This document shows, in pieces, positions 1 through 5,807 of a stretch of DNA of 5,807 nt (the stretch's first letter is position 1; each line of letters opens with the position of its first letter). Position numbers and translations under genes: made by a program. The stretch lies in assembly GCA_947456915.1 (NCBI GenBank), contig CANGUQ010000268.1, positions 1 to 5,807 on the forward strand, read 5' to 3'. The DNA is from Betaproteobacteria bacterium (GTDB lineage: Bacteria; Pseudomonadota; Gammaproteobacteria; Burkholderiales; CAIKXV01). The notes beneath the pieces were generated by a model, which was not told the origin of the DNA, did not search any database, and worked only from the letters and a program-made list of their open reading frames with translations.

Positions 1-30
1 GGCCGATGGCGTCGGCGTGGCGGCGCTCAT
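1..30 (-). CDS. Start of a further gene in the same operon, cut by window edge
   Basis: An ATG at 30-28 overlaps the TGA of the preceding glycosyltransferase (ATGA), exactly as at the three other start/stop junctions seen. The frame is open to the window edge and gives MSAATPTPSA. Ten residues are too few to name a family. The position suggests another cell-surface glycan gene (glycosyltransferase or core-sugar kinase), but that is a guess from context only. No Shine-Dalgarno precedes it. Confidence 0.55.
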   Translation of the reverse strand, partial: MSAATPTPSA

Positions 31-980
31 CGCGGTGCGGTGGCGCTGTCGGGGGGCGCTGCTGCACTCGCCGCGGCGACAGCCGTTTGCTTCAGCGCGG
101 CGGCGGGTACGTCACCGGGCGTCGTGGCACCGATCGTGCCGCCGGCACTCGCCGCGCGCGCGTTCTCGGCGAGACCGGTCGGCGCGCGCACTGCACGCGA
201 GGCGATCAGCGCGTCGAGTCGCTGCCGGTTGTGAGCGAGCCCGCTGCGATCGTTCTCGGCGTGCCACAGATGCGCTAGCGGGGTGGCGAAGCGGCCGTTC
301 TTGTGCCGCACGCCCGCATGCAGCAGGCGGATCACCAGATCGGAATCTTCCAGTCCCCAGCCGCCGTAGGACTCGTCGAAGCCGTTGACCCGCTCCAGAT
401 CCTCGCGCCACACGGCGAGATTGCAGGTCTTGGCGCCTTCCCAGCGCTGCGGCGTACGCAGTCGCCAGGGGCCATCGGCACGCGCGAACAGCGGCGCGAT
501 CCGGTTGACGTCGCGTGCGAGCCAGTGCCACGCCCAGCGCCACGCCGGCCAGCGCTCCAGTTCGATCGTGTCCTGCAGCACGCGCGCGGTGAACCGCTCG
601 GACAGCAGCATCCGGTTGCCGGCGACGAACCAGCCCGACTGCGCCAGCGCGCGATGGCGCGCGACGAAGCCCGGCAGCGGGATGCAGTCACCGTCGGTGA
701 ACACGAGGTAGTCGGCCCGCGTGGAGGCGATCGCGCGATTGCGGATCGTGCCGGCCCGGAACCCCGCGTCGGGATGCCAGATGTGACGCACCGGAAACGG
801 GGCGCTGCGCGCGAAGCGCTCGACCGTCTGCCGCGTCGCGTCGCCCGATCCGTCGTCGGCGATCAGCATCTCGATTGCACGATCGTCCTGTGCGAGGTAC
901 GCCTGCAGCACGCGCGCCAGCGCGTCCGGGCGGTTGTAGGTCGTGACCACCACGGCCAGTACGGGCGTCTCACCGCTCAT
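27..980 (-). CDS. Family 2 glycosyltransferase with C-terminal galactosyltransferase-type domain
   Basis: A 317-residue glycosyltransferase distinct from its neighbour. The GT-A domain opens almost at the N terminus with AVVVTTYNRPDAL (9-21), followed by ADDGSGDATRQ (41-51), FRAGTIRNRAI (74-84) and the acidic metal motif FTDGDC (94-99, Asp96/Asp98). The second half has TCNLAVWREDLERVNGFDES (185-204) and GGWGLEDSDL (206-215), the ED-containing motif of the Glyco_transf_7C / chondroitin-polymerase-like group, then HLWHAEND (237-244). The last ~42 residues (276-317) are Ala/Pro/Thr-rich, without predicted fold, and unlikely to be catalytic. The start is ATG at 980-978, which overlaps the previous TGA (ATGA) and places the fold at residue 8. 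The stop at 29-27 overlaps the next ATG. The sugar transferred cannot be deduced. A hexose or N-acetylhexosamine in LPS core or O-unit is the likely range. Confidence 0.87.
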   Translation of the reverse strand: MSGETPVLAVVVTTYNRPDALARVLQAYLAQDDRAIEMLIADDGSGDATRQTVERFARSAPFPVRHIWHPDAGFRAGTIRNRAIASTRADYLVFTDGDCIPLPGFVARHRALAQSGWFVAGNRMLLSERFTARVLQDTIELERWPAWRWAWHWLARDVNRIAPLFARADGPWRLRTPQRWEGAKTCNLAVWREDLERVNGFDESYGGWGLEDSDLVIRLLHAGVRHKNGRFATPLAHLWHAENDRSGLAHNRQRLDALIASRAVRAPTGLAENARAASAGGTIGATTPGDVPAAALKQTAVAAASAAAPPDSATAPR

Positions 981-1783
981 CGCTCGAGGTGCATCAGCTT
1001 GAGGTAACGGTAGAAGCTGCCTTCGGCGTTGGAGATCGCGAGCAGCAGTCCGTGGCGGCCATCGAGAAAGCCGCGACGCAGCACGTAGGTGCGAAAGAAC
1101 GTCCAGCCGCCGTGCAGCAGCGCGCGACCGACCGAGCCCTTCGCTCCGCGCGCGTGCATCATGGCCGCACCGTCGCTCGAGTAGCGGTTGAGCTTGGCGA
1201 GCACCTGCTCGAAATTCTCGAAGGCGTCGTGATCGAGCGGCGCGCTCAGGGGTGCCGGCTTCCCCCCTTCGCTCAGCACCCGCTCGTGCACGAGGTCGTC
1301 CGAGAAGCGTGCCTTGCCGCGCTGCCACAGGCGCGTCACGTAGTCGGGGTGCCATCCGCCGTGGCGCATCACCCGACCGCAGTAGCGCGAGCGCCTCGGC
1401 ATCCGGTACACCGGCGCGGGTGAAGGCTGCGCGAGCACTGCGCCGATCTCGGCGGCGAGCGCCGCGTCGACCCACTCGTCGGCGTCGAGCGAGAGTATCC
1501 AGGCGCAGCGCGCGAGCGCGAGCGCACGGTTCTTCTGCGCACCGAAACCGGGCCAGTCGGCAGCGACTTCAACGCGTGCACCGGCGGCGCGCGCGATCGC
1601 CACGGTGTCGTCGGTGCTGCCACCGTCGAGCACGATCACCTCGGTGGCGAAGTCGACCGACGCGATGCAGCGCCCGATGCGCGCCGCCTCGTTGCGCGCG
1701 ATGATCACCACCGACAGCGAGCGCGGATCGGTTGCGCCGGCATCGGCTGCTGCCGGGCAGGTCGAAGCGACCGGAGCGTTCAT
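977..1783 (-). CDS. Family 2 glycosyltransferase, WaaE/KdtX-like (LPS core beta-glucosyltransferase type)
   Basis: A 268-residue GT-A fold glycosyltransferase, probably at the cytoplasmic face of the inner membrane. After a short Ala-rich leader, the nucleotide-binding start SVVIIARNEAARIGRCI lies at 24-40, then LDGGSTDDT at 52-60, FGAQKNRAL at 80-88 and LSLDADEWV at 98-105 (the DAD metal motif, Asp100/Asp102). HGGWHPDYVTRLW (141-153), DDLVHERV (162-169) and a C-terminal RTYVLRRGFLDGRHG (231-245) are the pattern seen in WaaE-type enzymes, which in enterobacteria add beta-1,4-glucose to the first heptose of the inner core. Donor and acceptor here are inferred only from that resemblance. The ATG at 1783-1781 overlaps the ligase TGA (ATGA). 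The only purine-rich sequence is AGG immediately adjacent to the ATG, too close for a normal ribosome binding site. An open frame extends far upstream inside the ligase gene, but it is out-of-frame shadow sequence. Confidence 0.88.
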   Translation of the reverse strand: MNAPVASTCPAAADAGATDPRSLSVVIIARNEAARIGRCIASVDFATEVIVLDGGSTDDTVAIARAAGARVEVAADWPGFGAQKNRALALARCAWILSLDADEWVDAALAAEIGAVLAQPSPAPVYRMPRRSRYCGRVMRHGGWHPDYVTRLWQRGKARFSDDLVHERVLSEGGKPAPLSAPLDHDAFENFEQVLAKLNRYSSDGAAMMHARGAKGSVGRALLHGGWTFFRTYVLRRGFLDGRHGLLLAISNAEGSFYRYLKLMHLER

Positions 1784-3087
1784 CCTGCGGCTGCGCCCGC
1801 CGCTGCCGGCGCGACTTCGGCGACCGGTGAGGGCGTGCCGGCGGCGCGCGCGAACAGCACGCCCGCGAGCAGCGCGAACAGCAGGCTCTCGGTGTGGTCG
1901 ATCAGCAGCGCGTTGACCAGACAGCCGGTGGCGAGCCACACCGGCAGCGCCAGCGCGAGCGTGCGGTCGCGCTCGCTCGCGAACCCGCGAGCGGCCAGAA
2001 TCATGCGCGCGAGCAGGTGCAGAAACAGCGCGACCGCCGGCAGTCCCGCCTGCACCGCCAGCAGCAGATACTCGTTGTGCGGATTGCTCGTGGGCAGCCA
2101 ACCGCTGCCCTCGACGCGGGCGCGATAGGCGGCAGGGAAGTTCCCCAGCCCGTAGCCGAGCAGCGGCCGTTGCCGGACGAGCTCGCTGCTCACGCTGTAG
2201 AACTCCAGTCGGCGCCCGACCGAATCCTCCTCGCGTGCCGGTTGCGCGCGGTCCCAGCGCGAGAACTCGGCGATGGCCTTGTCCACGCGCTGCTTGAGCG
2301 CAGGCGAGGCCTGATAGAGGCCGCCGGCAGCCACCGTCACCGCAACCGCCGCGAGCATCAGCCCGCGCCAGCCGAAGCGTACGGCGCAGGCGAGCACGAC
2401 GAAGGCGGCGATCACCAGATAGCCGGTTCGCCCCTGCACCATGAACAGCACGTTGAACAGCGCCAGTGCGGCCGCGGCTGACCACAGCACCCGCGCGAGG
2501 GGCCGCCGTGCCGCGCGTGCGTTCAGATGGAACAGCAGGGCGGCGAGCGCCATCAGCAGTCCGTGCGTGATGTGCAGCTTGAACACGACTGCGTTGCCCG
2601 GTTCGGCCCGCAGCCACGAGAACGCCGGCAGCACGCCCGCAGCGGCGGCGCACGACAGCGCGAGCGTGAGCAGCATCGCTGCAGCGAAGCCCTGCAGCGC
2701 TCTCTCGCGCGTGGGCTCGTGCAGGCAGAACCAGAGGAACACCGCGACCAGCGGCAGATCGGCGTACTTGCGCAGATACCGTGCCTGATCCGCACCGAAG
2801 CCGCCCGCCCAGAGCAGCGACAGGCACAGCCAGGCGAACAGCAGCACGGCGGCAAGGGCGACCGGCTGCTCGATCCAGCAGCGCAGCTTGGCGCGATAGC
2901 TGCCGCCTGCCACCCAGCAGGCGACGACGAGGACGAGCGCGACGTTGGCGAGCGCGGTCGAGATCGGCACGGCGAAGGCGAGCGCGGCGATGGCGAATCC
3001 GCCTGCGGCGTCGATGCGCCCGGCAGTTGTCGCGGGCAGGCTCCCCGCTGCAGCGCGTGCGGGAACGGATCCGGAGTCGGTGCTCAC
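1780..3087 (-). CDS. O-antigen ligase / Wzy_C-family polysaccharide ligase or polymerase, inner membrane
   Basis: A 435-residue polytopic membrane protein with about eleven hydrophobic segments (near 31-59, 75-93, 109-123, 133-152, 170-187, 199-217, 221-237, 240-258, 340-361, 376-396, 398-414). Between the last two groups lies a large hydrophilic, probably periplasmic loop (about 259-338). The loop carries the Wzy_C hallmarks: GRRLEFYSV around 291-299, GYGLGNF at 311-317 and NPHNEYL at 335-341 with His337. QGRTGY at 218-223 places Arg220 at the membrane edge. Conserved Arg and loop His residues are known to matter in WaaL ligases, which transfer undecaprenyl-linked glycan to lipid A-core. The GTG start at 3087 overlaps the methyltransferase TGA (GTGA), and no Shine-Dalgarno precedes it, so translation is probably coupled. 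An Ala/Gly-rich tail (about 417-435) closes the protein. Ligase is preferred over Wzy polymerase because core-type glycosyltransferases follow, but the shared domain does not decide it. Confidence 0.87.
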   Translation of the reverse strand: MSTDSGSVPARAAAGSLPATTAGRIDAAGGFAIAALAFAVPISTALANVALVLVVACWVAGGSYRAKLRCWIEQPVALAAVLLFAWLCLSLLWAGGFGADQARYLRKYADLPLVAVFLWFCLHEPTRERALQGFAAAMLLTLALSCAAAAGVLPAFSWLRAEPGNAVVFKLHITHGLLMALAALLFHLNARAARRPLARVLWSAAAALALFNVLFMVQGRTGYLVIAAFVVLACAVRFGWRGLMLAAVAVTVAAGGLYQASPALKQRVDKAIAEFSRWDRAQPAREEDSVGRRLEFYSVSSELVRQRPLLGYGLGNFPAAYRARVEGSGWLPTSNPHNEYLLLAVQAGLPAVALFLHLLARMILAARGFASERDRTLALALPVWLATGCLVNALLIDHTESLLFALLAGVLFARAAGTPSPVAEVAPAAAGAAAG

Positions 3088-3872
3088 TTGACGGCGAAGG
3101 CGATCAGCGACTTGCGCAGCGAAGGCACTGCGTCCTTCAGTGCGGTGCCCAGCGAGCGCAGGCGTGCCAGACCGTGGCGCAGACGGCGCGACTTCAGCCA
3201 GTCGACCTCGATCTGCGTGAATCCCGCCGCGGCGAGCAGCAGGCGCAGCTCATCGCGGGTGAATTCGCGGTTGTGGCGCAGCGGAAAGAACGAGCGTCCG
3301 CCGTACAGCACCGGTGCGGCGTGCAGGTAGTGCTCGGCGTAGTCGTAGGTGATGTTGCGACCGCGCAGCAGCCGGCTGCGGTTGCGCAGCGCGGCGACGT
3401 TCGGCACGTCGATCTCCAGTACGCCCCCGGGCGCGAGCACACGCCGCATCTCGCGCACCGCCGGCAGGTGAGAATGCGTGAAGTGCTCGAGCACCTGGCA
3501 GCACACCACGGCGTCGAACGAGGCGTCCGTGAAGGGCAGCGCATCGACCTCGACGTTGGCCACGGTGAAGCCGATCGGCTCGCCGTACCGCCCGGCGCTG
3601 TCGTAGGCGACCGGGTGGCGCGCACGCATGTCCTCGTGGTCCACCCCGTGGCAGCGATGTCCCAGCGCGCGCAGCAGCGCGAGCAGCATGCCGTGCCCGG
3701 CACCCACGTCCAGCACACGCTGGCAGCCCTGCAGACGCTGTGCGATCAGCACGAAGCGATCGATGCTGCCGTGGAACACGTCGTCCAGACCCGCGTCGTC
3801 GAGCGGATAGAGCCGCCCGCTCGCGCGCAGCGACAGCGCGGTACGCAGCAACTGGGCGCGGCTCGCCGGCAT
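3084..3872 (-). CDS. SAM-dependent class I methyltransferase (Methyltransf_11 type)
   Basis: A 262-residue Rossmann-fold methyltransferase, soluble and presumably cytoplasmic. The SAM-binding motif I is VLDVGAGHG at 53-61. GVDHED at 76-81 supplies the acidic residue for the ribose. NVEVDALPF (106-114), FDAVVCCQVLEHF (119-131) and LAPGGVLEIDVPN (146-158) are the standard later motifs of the family. A C-terminal block, REFTRDELRLLLAAAGF (202-218), is common in methyltransferases of polysaccharide clusters. The start chosen is ATG at 3872-3870: it gives a family-like N terminus (MPASRAQLL), begins one base after the dehydratase stop, and has GAGGA six bases upstream. A longer in-frame reading back to 3968 would add an Arg/Pro-rich stretch that is merely the dehydratase tail read in another frame. 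Its stop overlaps the ligase start (GTGA). Context suggests O-methylation of a sugar or of a precursor in the glycan pathway. The acceptor is not known. Confidence 0.88.
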   Translation of the reverse strand: MPASRAQLLRTALSLRASGRLYPLDDAGLDDVFHGSIDRFVLIAQRLQGCQRVLDVGAGHGMLLALLRALGHRCHGVDHEDMRARHPVAYDSAGRYGEPIGFTVANVEVDALPFTDASFDAVVCCQVLEHFTHSHLPAVREMRRVLAPGGVLEIDVPNVAALRNRSRLLRGRNITYDYAEHYLHAAPVLYGGRSFFPLRHNREFTRDELRLLLAAAGFTQIEVDWLKSRRLRHGLARLRSLGTALKDAVPSLRKSLIAFAVK

Positions 3873-3873
3873 G

Positions 3874-5807
3874 CTAGATCCTCGCCGGCGCGGTGAGGGC
3901 ACCGGGGACGGCCGCGGCCGCGGTGCCGGCCTCCTCGCCGGCCGCGGCGCCCGGCGCGCTGGCGGCATCGTCGCGCCGGTACTCCTGCACGAACAGCGCG
4001 AGTTGCGTCTTCACGGCCGCGTCGCCAGCGGGCGCCGCGCGCAGCGCGTCGAGCCACCTGCCGAGCTGCTCGAGAAAGTCCGCCTCCGTCTCCCGCGCCT
4101 GCGCGATGCGCAGCTTCGGGTGCGGCGTGGGCAGCGTCTGCTCATCGCCGGCGAGCGGTTCCTCGTACAGCTTCTCCCCCGGCCGCAGACCGGTATAGGT
4201 GATGCGAATGTCGTCCTCCGAGAAGCCCGACAGGCGGATCATCTGCCGCGCCAGATCGGCGATGCGCACCGGCTCGCCCATGTCGAGCACGAACAGCTCG
4301 CCGCCGCGGCCCATCAGCCCCGCCTGCAGCACGAGTTGCGCCGCCTCGGGGATCGACATGAAGTAGCGCGTGATCCGCGGGTCGGTCACCGTCACCGGAC
4401 CGCCGGCCGCGATCTGCGCGCGGAACTTCGGGATGACGCTGCCGGCACTGCCCAGAACGTTGCCGAAGCGCACCATCACGAAGCGGGTGCTGCGGGGCGC
4501 GTCCTGAAGACGGGCGCAGACCATTTCCGCCAGCCGCTTGGTCGCCCCCATCACGTTGGTCGGGTTGACCGCCTTGTCGGTGGAGATCAGCACGAACTTC
4601 TCCACCGCGGCCTCGATCGCCGCACGCGCGACGACCCAGGTGCCCAGCACGTTGTTCAGTACCGCTTCGCCGCAGTTGCCCGATTCCATCAGCGGCACGT
4701 GCTTGTACGCCGCGGCGTGCAGCACCACGCTGGGCCGGTGTTGCGCGAATATCTGCGCGAGGCGTGCAGCCGATCGGACGTCTGCGGCGAGCGGCACGAT
4801 GTCGATCGCGCCGTGGCGGTCGCGAAACGCCGCCTCGCCCAGCTCCTGCTCGATCTGGTAGAGCGCGAACTCCGAGCTGTCGACCAGCACCAGGCGCTGC
4901 GGGCGGAAGCGCGCGACCTGCCGGCACAGTTCCGAGCCGATCGACCCGCCTGCACCGGTGACCAGCACGACGCGTCCGGTGAGCCACTGGGTCATGCCGG
5001 CGTCGTCGAGCACCACCGGGTCACGCCCGAGCAGGTCGTCGAGCTCGACCGCACGGATCTGTGACACGGTGACCTTGCCGCTGATCAGATCGTCGAACGA
5101 GGGCACGGTGAGCACCTGCAGCCCGGCGGCGGTGGCGAGCTCGGCAGCACGACGACGCTCGCGGTGGTCGGCGGCGGGCATCGCGATGATCGCGTGGGTG
5201 ACGGGGGTCATCGCGCGCGCGGCGGCCATCCGGTCGAGCGCGCCGAGTACCTTGACACCGTGGATGGAGCGACCGTGCTTGGCTGCGTTGTCGTCGAACA
5301 GGCCGGCCACGCGCCAGTCGCGACTGCGCGCGAGTTCCTTCACCAGACCGGCGGCCGCATCGCCGGCGCCGATCACGAACACGCTGCGCGCACCCGCTGC
5401 AGGCGCGCTGCCGCGCCGTTCGCGCCAGATGCGGTAGAGCAGCCGGCTGCCCCCCATCATCATCGCCAGCAGCAGCGGATCGAGCAGCAGCACCGAGCGC
5501 GGTACGCCCGTCGGTCGCCCCTGCAGCAGCAGCACCATCGCTACCGCCATGGTCGCCACCAGCACTGCCAGCCCGATGCGCTGCAGATCGGCGAGGCTGG
5601 CGTAGCGCCAGATCCCGCGGTAGAGCCCGAACGCCCAGAACACGCCGGCCTGCAGCGGTACCACCCACAGCAGCGCGGACAGCATCGCACCGAAGAACGG
5701 CTCGGGAATCTCGAGATTGAAGCGCAGCCAGAACGCGATGCACCAGGCCATGCTCGCGGCCGCCACGTCGTGGCTGAAGGCAAGCAGGGTGCGCGGGCCG
5801 AGCGGCA
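3874..5807 (-). CDS. Membrane-anchored nucleotide-sugar 4,6-dehydratase (WbpM/CapD/PglF family), 5' end cut by window
   Basis: This enzyme is expected to convert a UDP-N-acetylhexosamine (typically UDP-GlcNAc) to the 4-keto-6-deoxy sugar, an early step towards sugars such as QuiNAc, FucNAc or bacillosamine, at the inner face of the cytoplasmic membrane. Residue numbers count from the GTG codon at 5766. The N-terminal ~110 residues hold about four hydrophobic segments (around -6 to 15, 25-45, 64-82, 92-110). A first Rossmann-type motif, VFVIGAGDAAAG, lies at 129-140. The catalytic SDR domain begins with VLVTGAGGSIGSEL at 267-280, followed by HAAAYKHVPLME at 350-361 and STDKAVNPTNVMGATK at 395-410. 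Met406 sits in the usual Tyr position of YxxxK, as known for WbpM-like large enzymes. The frame stays open upstream of the GTG (13 more codons, PLGPRTLLAFSHD, in a first-helix context), so the true start is probably outside the window. Total length fits the family (about 620-670 aa). An Ala-rich tail (599-630) ends the protein. The exact sugar product cannot be told from the sequence. Confidence 0.95.
   Translation of the reverse strand, partial: PLGPRTLLAFSHDVAAASMAWCIAFWLRFNLEIPEPFFGAMLSALLWVVPLQAGVFWAFGLYRGIWRYASLADLQRIGLAVLVATMAVAMVLLLQGRPTGVPRSVLLLDPLLLAMMMGGSRLLYRIWRERRGSAPAAGARSVFVIGAGDAAAGLVKELARSRDWRVAGLFDDNAAKHGRSIHGVKVLGALDRMAAARAMTPVTHAIIAMPAADHRERRRAAELATAAGLQVLTVPSFDDLISGKVTVSQIRAVELDDLLGRDPVVLDDAGMTQWLTGRVVLVTGAGGSIGSELCRQVARFRPQRLVLVDSSEFALYQIEQELGEAAFRDRHGAIDIVPLAADVRSAARLAQIFAQHRPSVVLHAAAYKHVPLMESGNCGEAVLNNVLGTWVVARAAIEAAVEKFVLISTDKAVNPTNVMGATKRLAEMVCARLQDAPRSTRFVMVRFGNVLGSAGSVIPKFRAQIAAGGPVTVTDPRITRYFMSIPEAAQLVLQAGLMGRGGELFVLDMGEPVRIADLARQMIRLSGFSEDDIRITYTGLRPGEKLYEEPLAGDEQTLPTPHPKLRIAQARETEADFLEQLGRWLDALRAAPAGDAAVKTQLALFVQEYRRDDAASAPGAAAGEEAGTAAAAVPGALTAPARI
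3879..3883 (-). promoter_or_regulatory. Ribosome binding site of the methyltransferase gene
   Basis: The minus strand reads GAGGA here, six bases before the ATG at 3872-3870. It lies within the last sense codons of the dehydratase gene (the Ala-Arg-Ile end). It supports the ATG at 3872 as the start. It is the only well-spaced Shine-Dalgarno sequence at any of the five gene junctions in the window. Confidence 0.7.

Noticed and set aside
981..1475. N-terminal extension of the second glycosyltransferase frame into the preceding gene
   Set aside because: It is low-complexity Arg-rich sequence read out of frame from the preceding enzyme. The ATG at 980 is followed directly by the GT-A fold.
1784..2827. 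N-terminal extension of the WaaE-like glycosyltransferase frame far into the ligase gene
   Set aside because: The extension is Arg/Ala-rich shadow sequence. The ATG at 1783 gives a normal N terminus and the same ATGA overlap as the neighbouring junctions.
2527..3896. Other long plus-strand open frames (267 and 371 codons) opposite the ligase and methyltransferase
   Set aside because: They overlap each other and the well-supported minus-strand genes, and their composition is typical of antisense shadow reading.
3873..3968. Longer methyltransferase start at 3968
   Set aside because: The added 32 residues are an Arg/Pro-rich out-of-frame reading of the dehydratase tail. The ATG at 3872 has a good GAGGA at proper spacing.
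3871..5064. A 397-codon open frame on the plus strand opposite the dehydratase gene
   Set aside because: It is Arg/His/Gln-rich with no recognisable motif and lies fully antisense to a clearly conserved enzyme. Such frames are expected in GC-rich genes with strong third-position bias.
5764..5766. GTG at 5766 as the true start of the dehydratase
   Set aside because: The frame is open upstream to the edge and the upstream residues (LLAFSHD) look like the family's first transmembrane region, so the start probably lies outside the window.
1..5807. CRISPR arrays, tRNA/rRNA genes, insertion sequences, phage or defence genes, intrinsic terminators
   Set aside because: No repeat-spacer pattern, RNA gene, transposase or T-tract hairpin was seen. 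The window is coding throughout, with no non-coding gap longer than one base.

Overview
The window is a gap-free stretch of minus-strand coding sequence from a very GC-rich Gram-negative bacterium. By eye it is roughly two thirds G+C or more, with strong G/C third-position bias. The gene families (WbpM/CapD-type dehydratase, Wzy_C ligase, WaaE-like and second family 2 glycosyltransferases) and the GC content fit Pseudomonadota, most likely a beta- or gammaproteobacterium. The sequence alone does not fix the genus. The locus is a lipopolysaccharide / O-antigen (or related surface glycan) gene cluster.

Reading in the direction of transcription, right to left, there are five genes. (1) Positions 5807-3874: a membrane-anchored nucleotide-sugar 4,6-dehydratase of the WbpM/CapD/PglF family, lacking only its extreme N terminus at the window edge. 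(2) Positions 3872-3084: a SAM-dependent class I methyltransferase. (3) Positions 3087-1780: a polytopic O-antigen ligase / polymerase (Wzy_C family). (4) Positions 1783-977: a WaaE/KdtX-like family 2 glycosyltransferase. (5) Positions 980-27: a second, different family 2 glycosyltransferase with a C-terminal galactosyltransferase-type domain. The first ten codons of a sixth gene occupy 30-1.

The genes are packed as tightly as possible. The first junction is TAG-C-ATG (one base between stop and start). The next four are 4-base overlaps (GTGA, then ATGA three times). Only the methyltransferase, the one gene that does not overlap its predecessor, has a clear, well-spaced Shine-Dalgarno (GAGGA). 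The others appear to depend on translational coupling. No promoter, terminator, RNA gene, mobile element, CRISPR array or intergenic region was seen. The long plus-strand open frames are shadows produced by codon bias.

Inferred joint role: the dehydratase makes a UDP-4-keto-6-deoxy sugar for the first residue(s) of an O-unit, the glycosyltransferases extend the core or O-unit, the methyltransferase modifies a sugar or caps a chain, and the Wzy_C protein joins finished glycan to lipid A-core (or polymerises it). This is a recognisable type of surface-polysaccharide operon. I did not find evidence of a new kind of system.
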